A stretch of 64,000 nucleotides of DNA, taken from assembly GCF_021653975.1 (NCBI RefSeq), contig NZ_JAJKFK010000002.1, positions 558,001 through 622,000 of the forward strand, read 5' to 3'. Under the pieces are notes generated by a model, which saw nothing but the letters and a program-made list of their open reading frames with translations, did no database searches and had not been told where the DNA came from. Each line of letters opens with the position of its first letter. The stretch's first letter is position 1. The position numbers and the translations under genes are program-made. This document shows positions 23,873 through 32,584 of the stretch, piece after piece. The DNA is from Amycolatopsis sp. GM8. GTDB lineage: Bacteria > Actinomycetota > Actinomycetes > Mycobacteriales > Pseudonocardiaceae.

Positions 23873-24838
23873 ATGCTCGGACACGGCTTGGCAACGAACA
23901 CGGTGCGCACCCGGCTCGTCATGGTGGGTGTGTTCATCGGCGCTATCGCAGCCCTGTCTCTGAGCGTGGCTTTCTCCTGGGGAGACACGGTCACCGGGGG
24001 CGGGAAGGTCGAAGAGTCGCCCGAGGCGAAAGCCGCGTTCCACGCGAATGCCGGAAGCTGCGTGAACTGGGTGAAGCCCGACGTCTCCGACATCCACGTC
24101 GTGCCGTGCGCGCAGCCGCACCTGTACGAGGTGACCGGTGTGGTGAACATCGCCGACAAGTACCCGGCAGGGGTACCGGAACCCGGGATCGACGAATGGC
24201 GCGATCTCGCGATGGCTCGCTGTGCCGACGGCGCGCAGCAGTACCTGGGCAAGCAGCTGGACCCGTACGGCAAGTTCGCGGTGAGCGCGCTCCGGCCCGG
24301 GGCCGACGAGTGGACCGGTGGCGACCGGGACATGAGGTGCGTCCTGCAATGGGCCGCGCCCGGCGGGGCGCTGCAGCCGGTGACCGGCAACGCGGCCAAC
24401 CAGTCGCAGGCACCGGTGTGGGAGCCGGGAACCTGCCTGGCGCTCGCGGGCAAGACGGTCGGCAACCCGATCGACTGCGCCCAGCCGCACGCGTACGAGA
24501 TCGTCGCGACCGTCGATCTGAAGAAGCAGTTCAAGGACGCCTACCCGTCGCAGAAGGACCAGGCGGCATGGCTGGACACCGAATGCAACAACGATGTCCA
24601 GTCGTACGCGGGCGGGGTCGATCTCGACGCGGAGCACCTGATCCTGACCTGGGACCTGCGTGAGCAGGAAAGCTGGGACGCCGGGTCGTCGCTGGTCAAC
24701 TGCAAGGTCGCGGCGAAGCTGCCGGACAACTCCGGGCTGGCGCCGGTGACGGGCAGCGTCAAGCAGCAGGCACAGGACGCGCCGCCCGCGCAGCCGCCGG
24801 GCTCGCCCGGTGCGCCGCCTCCCCCGGGCGGCGGGTGA
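23873..24838 (+). CDS. septum formation family protein (Rv3835-like)
   Basis: A 321-residue single-pass membrane protein: transmembrane helix near residues 14-36 (VMVGVFIGAIAALSLSVAFSW), then two similar extracytoplasmic repeats. Each has a cysteine pair (GSCVNWVKPD...VVPCAQPHLYEVTG and GTCLALAG...IDCAQPHAYEIVA), the CxxPHxxEV pattern of the septum-formation family. The tail is Pro/Gly-rich. It lies 4 bases before the zincin gene, as in Mycobacterium tuberculosis Rv3835-Rv3836. The role in septation is a family label, not shown here. Confidence 0.85.
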   Translation: MLGHGLATNTVRTRLVMVGVFIGAIAALSLSVAFSWGDTVTGGGKVEESPEAKAAFHANAGSCVNWVKPDVSDIHVVPCAQPHLYEVTGVVNIADKYPAGVPEPGIDEWRDLAMARCADGAQQYLGKQLDPYGKFAVSALRPGADEWTGGDRDMRCVLQWAAPGGALQPVTGNAANQSQAPVWEPGTCLALAGKTVGNPIDCAQPHAYEIVATVDLKKQFKDAYPSQKDQAAWLDTECNNDVQSYAGGVDLDAEHLILTWDLREQESWDAGSSLVNCKVAAKLPDNSGLAPVTGSVKQQAQDAPPAQPPGSPGAPPPPGGG

Positions 24839-24842
24839 GCCG

Positions 24843-25193
24843 ATGCCGGTGGAGATGTCCGCCGCCCGGTTCGAAGAGCTCGTCGCCGACGCTCTTGACG
24901 CGGTGCCCGCCCAGTTCGCCGAGGCGATGGACAACGTCGTCGTGCTGGTCGAGGAGCACAACTCCGAAGCGCCCGGGATTCTCGGGCTGTACCACGGGAT
25001 CGCGCTGACCGAGCGGACGTCGAGCTACGGTGGCGTGCTCCCGGACCGGATCTCGATCTACCGCAGGCCGATCCTGGCCATGTGCCAGACCGAGGACCAG
25101 GTGGTCACCGAGGTGCTGATCACGGTGGTGCACGAGATCGCCCACCATTTCGGCATCGACGACGCCCGCCTGCACGAACTCGGCTGGGGCTAG
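24843..25193 (+). CDS. zincin-like metallopeptidase (Rv3836-like)
   Basis: A 116-residue minimal metalloprotease-fold protein. The zinc motif is VVHEIAHHFGIDDARLHELGWG (HExxH with a downstream Glu), and the rest matches the small zincin_1 family of Actinobacteria, including EDQVVTEVLITVV. No substrate is known. ATG 24843 follows the septum gene by 4 bases, so they are almost certainly co-transcribed. Confidence 0.88.
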   Translation: MPVEMSAARFEELVADALDAVPAQFAEAMDNVVVLVEEHNSEAPGILGLYHGIALTERTSSYGGVLPDRISIYRRPILAMCQTEDQVVTEVLITVVHEIAHHFGIDDARLHELGWG

Positions 25194-25236
25194 CGACACC
25201 CGCGGTGGATAACGGACCGGCCGCGAAGCTGGCTCC

Positions 25237-25680
25237 GTGCCGGTCCGGATGCTGGAATATCGCATGCGGACCGACGAGGGCAACGTCGCACCGGACGAGC
25301 CGGTCGCGTCCCGGCGTCCGCTGGTGTTCGCCGGGGCCGTCGGTTTCCTGCTCGGGCTACTCGTGATGGGCCTGCTCTGGGCGGGCGCCAGCAGCGGCAG
25401 CGGCGCGACCGAGGACGCCAGAGCCGCCTGTGGCGCCCTCGATCGCGCGGGTGCGCTGCCCGCCGGGTTCGTCAGCCAGGCGGCGCTCGCGCCCGGGGTG
25501 ATCCAGCACATCACCGCCGCCCGGGATCTGTCCGCCGCGGCGGCCGCGCAGAACTCCGCCTACGAGGACCTCGCCGACCACCTCGACGGCGTCAGCCGCA
25601 TGGTGATCAGCCTCAACTTCGCCGACCCGTCCGGGCGCAGGCACCTGACCCTGGCCCACCAGCTGTGCGGCCGGTTGTGA
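25237..25680 (+). CDS. small membrane protein of unknown function
   Basis: A 147-residue protein with a short cytoplasmic N-terminus, one transmembrane helix (PLVFAGAVGFLLGLLVMGLLWAG) and an external alpha-helical domain with two cysteines (RAACGALD and HQLCGRL) that could pair. No family is recognised. It starts at GTG 25237, 43 bases after the zincin gene on the same strand, and its stop abuts the convergent DUF4232 lipoprotein gene. Confidence 0.7.
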   Translation: MPVRMLEYRMRTDEGNVAPDEPVASRRPLVFAGAVGFLLGLLVMGLLWAGASSGSGATEDARAACGALDRAGALPAGFVSQAALAPGVIQHITAARDLSAAAAAQNSAYEDLADHLDGVSRMVISLNFADPSGRRHLTLAHQLCGRL

Positions 25681-26340
25681 CTATTGCGCGTTGCTGCCCT
25701 TGACGATCGTCTTCACGGTCAGCTGGTCACCCGGGATGTTCGGGTTCGCGCAGCCCGTGCCGGCCAGGTCGATGAACATCGACGCCGTTTCCTGCGGCGG
25801 GTAGATCCGCAGGCCACGCACCGCCTGCGGCTGGCAGGTCACCGTGTCGAAGTTCTGCACGTTGACGAAGCCGAGCGCGGCCGACGCCGTGTCGCCCTTG
25901 TTCAGGCTGATCACCGCGCCCTTGTCCCCGACCCGCACGGCGGGCTGCCCGACCTGATGGCCGTCCGCGCCCGCGACGTACGAAACGCCGGGGAACCCCT
26001 GGATGGTGCACGGGTGGTCACTGGTGTTGGTGAAGATCAGCGACCGGTGGACCGTCCCGGCGCCGGCATCGCTCTGACCGAACGAAAGCTTGAGATCAGC
26101 GGCCTTGCACAGCCCGTTGTCACCGGACGACGCGGGCGGCGGGGCCGTCTGCGAGCCGGGGGTGACCGAGCCGGGGCTGCTGGGCGCCGGGGTGTCCGTC
26201 GACGCGCTGGACGACGGCGCCGGGGCCGAGGTACTGGGCTCGGGCTGGGCACCGTTCGAGCCGCCGCACCCGGCGACGGCGAACGCCACCGCGACCGCAC
26301 TCGCGGCCAGCCCCACCTGTGAAATCCTCGCTCGCGCCAT
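25681..26340 (-). CDS. DUF4232-family lipoprotein
   Basis: A 219-residue secreted lipoprotein with signal and lipobox AVAGC (Cys 25), a Ser/Pro/Thr-rich linker (about 30-72) and a C-terminal DUF4232 beta-sandwich: LCKAADLKLSFGQSDAGAG, FTNTSDHPCTIQGFPGVSYV and VTCQPQAVRGLRIYPP. The paired cysteines are typical of the family, which is widespread in Actinobacteria and of unknown function. It is monocistronic; the 123-base gap to the phosphatase gene should carry its promoter. Confidence 0.9.
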   Translation of the reverse strand: MARARISQVGLAASAVAVAFAVAGCGGSNGAQPEPSTSAPAPSSSASTDTPAPSSPGSVTPGSQTAPPPASSGDNGLCKAADLKLSFGQSDAGAGTVHRSLIFTNTSDHPCTIQGFPGVSYVAGADGHQVGQPAVRVGDKGAVISLNKGDTASAALGFVNVQNFDTVTCQPQAVRGLRIYPPQETASMFIDLAGTGCANPNIPGDQLTVKTIVKGSNAQ

Positions 26341-26463
26341 GATGTTCTTCCCTCCCTATGCCGTTGTGAGCACTACCCGGAGGACGCGTATGCACGCACT
26401 CGGTTGTGTGGTCCATGCCAATCCGTTACCAAGAGACTCCGGACATGGTGAACCTGCCACAAC

Positions 26464-27069
26464 TCACATCTCGGCGCCCGCCCAAGTGAGGCAGTGCCAG
26501 CCCTCGGGCGACGATTCCAGCTCGACGATGCCGGTGTTCGGGATGAGCCCCTGGTCGGCCAGTTCGGGCCGGACGTTGTCGGAAAGCCATTCGGCCGCCA
26601 GCCGGATCACGCCGCCGTGGCTGATCAGCGCGATCGCCGGGTCGTCCAGGTGCTTGGCGCGCAACTCGCCGATCGCGGCCAGGTACCGCTCGCGCACCTG
26701 CTCACCGCTTTCGCCGCCGGGCATCGCGACGCTGAGGTCGCCCCGGGTCCACGGGCGCACCGTCCCGGCGTAGGCCCGCAGCGCCGCCATGTCGCCGCGG
26801 CCTTCGAGATCACCGACGCTGACCTCGTGCACGCCGTCGATCACCTGGACCTCGTGGGTCAGCGCGGCCGCGAGCGGTCCGGCGGTCTGCTGGGCACGGG
26901 TCGCGCGGGAGGCGTAGACGGCCGCGATCGGCTCGCCCGACAGCTTGTCCGCAAGCGCTTGCGCCTGCTGCCGCCCCAGCTCGGTGAGCGCCGGCCCCGG
27001 GAGCGCGGTGTCCAGGATCTTGCGCACGTTCGCGGTGCTCTCCGCGTGCCGGATCAGGTACAGCTTCAC
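26464..27069 (-). CDS. histidine phosphatase (phosphoglycerate mutase-like)
   Basis: A 201-residue branch-1 histidine phosphatase. The phospho-acceptor is His 8 in LYLIRHAEST, the acid-base Glu is in EVSVGDLEGR and the second His in LISHGGVIRLAA. It overlaps pheA by 4 bases and corresponds in position to Rv3837c beside pheA in M. tuberculosis. Substrate is not known; these relatives are often general phosphatases rather than mutases. Confidence 0.9.
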   Translation of the reverse strand: MKLYLIRHAESTANVRKILDTALPGPALTELGRQQAQALADKLSGEPIAAVYASRATRAQQTAGPLAAALTHEVQVIDGVHEVSVGDLEGRGDMAALRAYAGTVRPWTRGDLSVAMPGGESGEQVRERYLAAIGELRAKHLDDPAIALISHGGVIRLAAEWLSDNVRPELADQGLIPNTGIVELESSPEGWHCLTWAGAEM

Positions 27070-27977
27070 GCCTGTTCTCCTCTGCGCACCGCCGCGACCC
27101 AGTCCGCGGCGTCGACGAAATCTTCGTTGCCCGCGGCCGGCTGGATCGTCGCGCGTACCCCGTCCGCCCGCGGGTGCGAGCCGAGGAACCGGACGTTGCG
27201 GCAGCGGCGGCGCAACCCGGCGAGCGCGTCGCCGATCCGAGGCTCCGCGACGTGCCCCTCGAAGTCAATGAAGAACCGGTATTCGCCATAGTTCCGGGCG
27301 GGGCGGGCGTCGAGCCGGGTCAGGTTGATACCGCGATCGGCCAGTTCGGTGAGCAACTCGGCGAGCGCGCCCGTCCGGTTGGCCGCGGCCGCGACGACGG
27401 AGGTGCGGTCGGCGCCGGTCGGTTCGGGCAACGGGTGCTGTGGCTTCCGGACGAGGAGGAATCGGGTGCGCGCGTCCCGCACGTCGGCGACCTCGGTGGC
27501 ACGGACCTCCAGCGGGTAGTGCTGGACCGCGACCGGCGCGGTCACCGCCGCGTCGAACTCGCCGGCCTGCACCGCGACCGCGGCGGCGGCCGTCGAAGAC
27601 GTCGCGATGGGCCGCGCGCCGGGCAGGTTGGTCTCGACCCACAGCCGCACCTGCGCGAGCGCGTGCGGGTGGCTGGCGACCGTGCGGATCTCCTCGGTGC
27701 CGGGCCGGGTCAGCACGCTGAAATGCACTGGTAGCAACGCTTCCGCGCACGCGATCAGCGGTTCGGCGTCGGCGAGCCCGTCGAGGGTGGCCGGTACGAC
27801 CCCTTCGACCGAGTTCTCCACCGGCACGCACGCGCCGTCGGTTTCTCCCTTGCGCACCGCGGCGAGCGCCAAGTGGATCGTCTCGAAGGGAATGAGCTCG
27901 TCGTCGCCGGTGGCGAGCGACCGGGCGGCTTGTTCGGTGAAGGTCCCGACTGGTCCAAAATATGCGATCCTTGCCAC
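27066..27977 (-). CDS. pheA: prephenate dehydratase
   Basis: A 303-residue monofunctional prephenate dehydratase, converting prephenate to phenylpyruvate in phenylalanine synthesis. The N-terminal catalytic domain begins RIAYFGPVGTFTEQAAR and includes VPVENSVEGVV and the active-site TRF (RDARTRFLLV, about residue 172). A C-terminal ACT domain for feedback control starts near VVAAAANRTGALAELL. The Phe-binding ESRP motif is replaced by DARP in LTRLDARPARNYGEY. It is coupled to the downstream phosphatase gene. Confidence 0.95.
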   Translation of the reverse strand: MARIAYFGPVGTFTEQAARSLATGDDELIPFETIHLALAAVRKGETDGACVPVENSVEGVVPATLDGLADAEPLIACAEALLPVHFSVLTRPGTEEIRTVASHPHALAQVRLWVETNLPGARPIATSSTAAAAVAVQAGEFDAAVTAPVAVQHYPLEVRATEVADVRDARTRFLLVRKPQHPLPEPTGADRTSVVAAAANRTGALAELLTELADRGINLTRLDARPARNYGEYRFFIDFEGHVAEPRIGDALAGLRRRCRNVRFLGSHPRADGVRATIQPAAGNEDFVDAADWVAAVRRGEQA

Positions 27978-28073
27978 CCGCCCAGGTTACGCAGCTGGCA
28001 GAACACTGGTCTGTTCAGGCGTTGGCAAGATCGGATGGTTACGCCGGGTGGCTTTTTTTGGCATGGTGTACCC

Positions 28074-28685
28074 GTGACCGCCGATTCGGGCACGCACACC
28101 ACCCATAAGGGCACCGAGGATCAGATCTCACCTTCTACCCCTTCTCTGGTGTTGTGCGCCCTCGACGAGCCCTTGGTCCGCGCGTGGCAGTCCGTCGTGG
28201 ACCGGATCAGAGGTGCCGTGCGCGTGCATCACGGCTCGGTGCTGGACATCGCGGCGCAGGCCGTGGTGAGCCCCGCCAACTCCTACGGCTGGATGCGCGG
28301 CGGCATCGACGCGATCTACGCGCGGGCGTTCCCCGAGGTCGAGCAGAACGTGCGCAGCGCGATCCTCGCCTACCACGGTGGTGAGCTGCCGATCGGCGAG
28401 TCGGTGATCGTGCCCACCGGGGAGCCGTCGCCGGCGTGGCTGATCAGCTCCCCCACGATGCGCGAGCCGGGCGAGCGGTTGCCCGAAGACACCGTGCACC
28501 CGTATCTCGCGGCGCGCGGCGTGTTCCTGCGATGGCGCGACGGCCGGCTCGAACACGGCGCCGACGTGCGCACGGTGGTCGACACCATCGCGATGCCCGG
28601 CCTCGGCACCGGCGTCGGCGGCGTCAGCCCGGAGACCTGCGCCCGCCAGGTCGCGGCCGCCTGGACCGAGGTCTTCGGGCGTTGA
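28074..28685 (+). CDS. macro-domain protein (ADP-ribose binding)
   Basis: A 203-residue macro-domain protein. The domain shows VHHGSVLDIAAQAVVSPANSYGWMRGGIDAIYARAF, where the NxxG-type loop and G-rich turn bind ADP-ribose, and a second loop AMPGLGTGVGGVSPETCARQV. It might remove or read ADP-ribose marks, or bind O-acetyl-ADP-ribose. The GTG at 28074 is favoured; an in-frame ATG at 28035 would add 13 residues. It stands alone between pheA (divergent) and coaA. I see nothing else in the 96-base gap upstream besides a T-rich run. Confidence 0.85.
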   Translation: MTADSGTHTTHKGTEDQISPSTPSLVLCALDEPLVRAWQSVVDRIRGAVRVHHGSVLDIAAQAVVSPANSYGWMRGGIDAIYARAFPEVEQNVRSAILAYHGGELPIGESVIVPTGEPSPAWLISSPTMREPGERLPEDTVHPYLAARGVFLRWRDGRLEHGADVRTVVDTIAMPGLGTGVGGVSPETCARQVAAAWTEVFGR

Positions 28686-28787
28686 CCGTGCACTAACTCA
28701 CAGCCCGTTCGCACGCTGGACGACCTACCGTAAGAGGAGCGTTACGCGGGCAACGGCGCCAGCCCACGGCGGGCAAGGAGTGAGGGA

Positions 28788-29720
28788 ATGTCACGGGTTC
28801 GTGAGCTCAGCCCCTACGTCGAACTACACCGGGACCAGTGGCGCGAGCTGCGGAGAAACACCCCCCTGCCACTGACCGCCGACGAACTGCTGGAGCTGCG
28901 CGGGCTCGGCGAACAAGTGGACCTGAACGAGGTCGCCGAGGTCTACCTCCCCCTGTCGCGCCTGATCAACCTCCAGGTCGCGGCCCGGCAGCGGCTGTAC
29001 GAGGCGACGACCACCTTCCTCGGCGAGGACAGCCGGGGCACCAAGGTCCCGTTCGTGATCGGCATCGCCGGCAGTGTCGCGGTCGGCAAGTCGACCACCG
29101 CGCGGCTGCTGCGCACGCTGCTCGCCCGCTGGCCCGATCACCCGAGCGTCGACCTCGTCACCACCGATGGCTTCCTCTACCCGGCGGCGGAGCTGACCCG
29201 GCGCGGCATCATGCACCGCAAGGGTTTCCCGGAGAGCTACGACCGGCGCGCGCTGCTGCGCTTCGTCGCGGAGGTGAAGTCCGGCGCCGAGGAGATCAGC
29301 GCCCCCGTCTACTCGCACCTGGCCTACGACATCGTGCCGGGCGTGGAGCAGATCGTGAAGCAGCCGGACATCCTGATCATCGAGGGGCTGAACGTGCTGC
29401 AGCCCGGCCCCCGCCTGATGGTCTCGGACCTGTTCGACTTCTCCATCTACGTCGACGCGCACACCGGGGACATCGAGCACTGGTACGTCGAACGGTTCCT
29501 CAAACTGCGCCAGACGGCGTTCGCGGACCCCGCCTCGCACTTCCACCACTACGCGGGCTTGCCCGACGACGAGGCCCGCACGGAAGCCCGGCATCTGTGG
29601 CACAGCATCAACGAGCCGAACCTGATCGAGAACATCCGGCCGACCCGGCCGCGTGCCACGCTTGTGCTCCGTAAGGACGCAGACCATTCCATCAACCGCG
29701 TGCGCCTGCGCAAGCTGTAG
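28788..29720 (+). CDS. coaA: type I pantothenate kinase
   Basis: A 310-residue prokaryotic type I pantothenate kinase, catalysing the first committed step of coenzyme A synthesis. The P-loop is [15 protein letters not shown] (Lys 101); other family blocks are [30 protein letters not shown] and [18 protein letters not shown] lies 7-8 bases before ATG 28788. It is the expected length. The gene is preceded by a 102-base leader that should hold the promoter. Confidence 0.97.
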   Translation: MSRVRELSPYVELHRDQWRELRRNTPLPLTADELLELRGLGEQVDLNEVAEVYLPLSRLINLQVAARQRLYEATTTFLGEDSRGTKVPFVIGIAGSVAVGKSTTARLLRTLLARWPDHPSVDLVTTDGFLYPAAELTRRGIMHRKGFPESYDRRALLRFVAEVKSGAEEISAPVYSHLAYDIVPGVEQIVKQPDILIIEGLNVLQPGPRLMVSDLFDFSIYVDAHTGDIEHWYVERFLKLRQTAFADPASHFHHYAGLPDDEARTEARHLWHSINEPNLIENIRPTRPRATLVLRKDADHSINRVRLRKL

Positions 29721-29850
29721 GCACCGGGCTCGGCCGAACGGCTGATGTTGTCACCTGGTCAGTAACCGGTTGGCCGATACCGCCCCCATCGGGCAAACCT
29801 CACTCTGGAGTCAGCAAGAAACGCACGCTGAGCAGGAGGGAGGGCAGGCG

Positions 29851-30006
29851 ATGGTCGCGACCGTCTTCACCTGGATCGGGGCGATGGTGGGCATCGTGGT
29901 GCTGCTCGCGATGGCCGCGGGGGCGTTCGTCGTCGATGTCGACGACGCGCTCGCCGAACGTCGCGAGAAGGCACCGGCACCGGAAGGCACCGTGGTCGGG
30001 TCCTGA
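29851..30006 (+). CDS. small single-pass membrane protein
   Basis: A 51-residue protein: MVATVFTWIGAMVGIVVLLA forms the start of one transmembrane helix (about 4-28), followed by a short charged tail (VDDALAERREKAP). ATG 29851 has the strong AGGAGGGAGG ribosome site upstream, whereas the longer frame from 29770 has no good site and a non-hydrophobic extension. No family is recognised. It ends 4 bases before the convergent 511-residue protein gene. Confidence 0.65.
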   Translation: MVATVFTWIGAMVGIVVLLAMAAGAFVVDVDDALAERREKAPAPEGTVVGS

Positions 30007-30010
30007 GCCG

Positions 30011-31546
30011 TCAGCTCAGCTCGTCGAGAGCGTGGACATAGTCGTCGAGGTCGAACTCGAGCCCGTCGCTCTCACCGGTTTCCAGCCGCGCTTCGAGCAC
30101 CCCGGCCAGCTCTTCGAGCACCTGGGTGCGTTCCACGCCCCGCCCGAGCAGCCGCTGGGCGGCCTGCCACACCTCGGCCGGTTCGTCGTCCCACAACTGG
30201 TCCACGACCGTCGTGTGGGCCGCGACCCGCAGGAACGACTCCTCGTCCAGATCGTCCTCGGCGAGCGACGCCTGGAACTCCGGGTGCTCGCCGATGACGA
30301 GCAGGCGGCGCTGCTCGGGGTCCGCCGGGTCGAGTTCGACCTCTTCGTCCGCGATCTCCGTGTAGACCGAGGGGATCGCGAACTGGCGGCGTTCCAGCAG
30401 CGCCGCCACTTCGGACTCGTCGAGGTCCTCGAACCCGTCGAGGTAGGAGTCCATCGCCGACTCGTCGTCGCCCTCCAGCGCCCGCTCGTACAGCCGGTCC
30501 TCGACCGCCTCCAGCAGCGGCTCGACCGCCGCCTCGGGCAGGCCGTCGCGGAAGGCGCCCCAGCGGGCCCACGCGGGCAGCACCTTTTCCAGCGCCTCGT
30601 CCTGTTCGTCGGTCAGCTCGATCGCACCGTCGTCGACGAGGTCGACGAAGGACGCCAGCTTGTCGGGGCCGACGCGCAGCGGGTTCCGCGGGTCGTGCTC
30701 GACGCCGAACTCGATGAGCCGCAGCGCGCAGACGCGGGCGGCCTCGGTGTCTTCCAGGGCAGGGGACGCGCTGAAGAACGTGTCGATCGCCTCGGCCTCG
30801 TCCTCGGCCGACAGCAGCTTCGGCGGGCCGACCGGCTCGGGCTCGGGCAGGGCGCGGGTGCGCGCCATCGCGAGCGCCCGAAATCGTACGTAGTCGTCGG
30901 TGACCTCGGGCTCGGCCTGCAGCTCCGTGCCGACGAACGCGTCGGTGAGCAGCTGGTGCGCCCGGGCGGGGGTGATCTGCTCGCAGGTGACGAGGTCGCC
31001 ACTCTCGGCGGCCTGGGTCTGCATCTCGGCGATGACCTCGGCGGGCGACTCGACGATGACGGCCTCGTCGGCCCAGCCGCCCAACACCGCGTAGCCGATG
31101 GACACGAGCAGCCCGTGCGCGGACTCGCCCTCGCCGAACACGCACAGCACGGAGCTTTCGTCGCCGTAGACGTCGGCGGTCCGCCAGCACTCGCCGACGG
31201 CCACCCGGTTGAGTGAACCGGCCCAGGCGGGCTCGCCCAGGCCCAGCTTCTCCAGCGCGAGCCCGGCGGCCTCCCGCTGCTCCTCGCTGGTGGCCAGGGA
31301 GCGCAGGGCCGCCAGCGGTGCCACGAGCCGTTCCGGTGCGGGCGCGGCGGCGGCGAACTCGATCAGCTCGGCGGCCAGGTCGTCGCCGGCTTCCCACCAT
31401 TCGCCGAGAATTTCGGACGTGACGAGCTCGACGCGCAGCGGCTCGGCATCCGAATCCAGTTCGGCGAACTCACGCAGGACCTCCTCGAGCAGCTCGCTGG
31501 CGCTCTCGGTGTCATCGCTGGATACCCGCTGGGGCAGCTCGGTCAT
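30011..31546 (-). CDS. large acidic protein of unknown function
   Basis: A 511-residue, strongly acidic, mostly helical cytosolic protein without signal or membrane segment. No catalytic motif is evident. The C-terminal part (HPEFQASLAEDDLDEESFLRVAAHTTVVDQLW and following) resembles the DUF1841-type helical repeat, in which a conserved HPE...H...Q pattern occurs; this is a weak suggestion. The N-terminal half looks like HEAT/TPR-type helices. It is the distal member of a minus-strand set with two helical-repeat paralogues, 49 bases away. Confidence 0.7.
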   Translation of the reverse strand: MTELPQRVSSDDTESASELLEEVLREFAELDSDAEPLRVELVTSEILGEWWEAGDDLAAELIEFAAAAPAPERLVAPLAALRSLATSEEQREAAGLALEKLGLGEPAWAGSLNRVAVGECWRTADVYGDESSVLCVFGEGESAHGLLVSIGYAVLGGWADEAVIVESPAEVIAEMQTQAAESGDLVTCEQITPARAHQLLTDAFVGTELQAEPEVTDDYVRFRALAMARTRALPEPEPVGPPKLLSAEDEAEAIDTFFSASPALEDTEAARVCALRLIEFGVEHDPRNPLRVGPDKLASFVDLVDDGAIELTDEQDEALEKVLPAWARWGAFRDGLPEAAVEPLLEAVEDRLYERALEGDDESAMDSYLDGFEDLDESEVAALLERRQFAIPSVYTEIADEEVELDPADPEQRRLLVIGEHPEFQASLAEDDLDEESFLRVAAHTTVVDQLWDDEPAEVWQAAQRLLGRGVERTQVLEELAGVLEARLETGESDGLEFDLDDYVHALDELS

Positions 31547-31595
31547 GCTTCACATATTCGCACCGAGTCGAACCGGCTGCGCCCTGACCCCGCCT

Positions 31596-32576
31596 TCAGT
31601 CCTTGGGCAACGCGATCCGCGCGGCCCGGATTTCCGTGATGAGCCGGGCCTTCCGCTTGTGCACGGCGACCAGCTCCGCGAGATAGGGGGCGAACTCCGC
31701 GGGAATGCCCGCCCGGCGGTAGAGCTGCCGGATCTTGCGCAACCCTTTCGCCGCGAGTTCGTAATGTGCCGCGTCCTTCTGCCCGATCAGGTACTCGACG
31801 TGTCGCTTGTAGACATCCAGCGCCTCGTCGAAACGCTCCTCGGCGACCAGGGTGCGCACCAGCTCGTCCAGGTCCGGCTCGTCCGGCTCGCTTTCCGGCG
31901 GTTTGTCGTTCCCGTTGCGGGCGCGGGCGGCATACGCGACCGCTTCCGCGGTGCGGCCCGCTTCCCGCAGCACCCGCACGACCTTCAACCGAACATCGAG
32001 TCGTTCTGGTTGACGGGAAAGGATTCCGAGCAACGCGTCGACGTCGCCGGTGAGCTCTGCGAGTTGCTCGGCGAGCTTTTCCGCCGCCCGCCCGGAGTGC
32101 TCGTCCACAAGGGACTGGAGCTTCCCAAGTCCCTTGTCTCCCAAGGATTTCACGAACAGCTCGAGGTCGACCTCCACCTCGTGGTCGAGCGCGGTGCCGG
32201 CGATCCACTCGGCGAGATCCGCCGGCGGCCGCGCGGCGCAGGCCCGGGCGTAGAGCGCGACCGCGCGGCGCAGCACGGCGGGATCGTCCTGCTGTGCCGG
32301 GACGATCCGGTCCACGGTGCGGCGCGCGAGCGGGGCCAGGTCGGCCTGCGTGCCGCCGTCGAGCAGGCGCTGCAGCGTGTCCAGCACGGCGGCGATCTTC
32401 GTGGTCTCGCCCGAACCGGCCTGCCGTTCCAGCAGGTCCGCCGGTTCTCCCCCGTCCGCGTGCAGCCGCAACCGGGTGTGCAGATCGGGATCACGCTGGG
32501 CCTGTTCGTGCAGCAACTCGGCGAGCGTCTCGGCATCCAGCGAACGGAGGTAGTCCCGGAGATCGGTCACGCGCAC
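31596..32576 (-). CDS. helical-repeat protein, paralogue A (SWIM-finger-C-terminus / DUF6880-like)
   Basis: A 326-residue helical-repeat protein. It starts with DLRDYLRSLDAETLAELL, a segment like that following SWIM zinc fingers in actinobacterial proteins (a YLRSLD...L..LL..A..DP.L pattern), and ends with a tetratricopeptide-like region and HKRKARLITEIRAARIALPKD. No zinc-finger cysteines are present. GTG 32576 and GTG 32570 are both possible starts. It is a tandem paralogue of the next gene, 8 bases away. Function unknown; a protein-protein interaction scaffold is a reasonable guess. Confidence 0.7.
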   Translation of the reverse strand: MRVTDLRDYLRSLDAETLAELLHEQAQRDPDLHTRLRLHADGGEPADLLERQAGSGETTKIAAVLDTLQRLLDGGTQADLAPLARRTVDRIVPAQQDDPAVLRRAVALYARACAARPPADLAEWIAGTALDHEVEVDLELFVKSLGDKGLGKLQSLVDEHSGRAAEKLAEQLAELTGDVDALLGILSRQPERLDVRLKVVRVLREAGRTAEAVAYAARARNGNDKPPESEPDEPDLDELVRTLVAEERFDEALDVYKRHVEYLIGQKDAAHYELAAKGLRKIRQLYRRAGIPAEFAPYLAELVAVHKRKARLITEIRAARIALPKD

Positions 32577-32584
32577 ATCTTGGC

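Noticed and set aside
27978-28073. Rho-independent terminator at the T-rich run before the macro-domain gene
   Set aside because: The T-run lacks a clear GC-rich stem directly before it and lies between divergent genes, where a promoter is expected.
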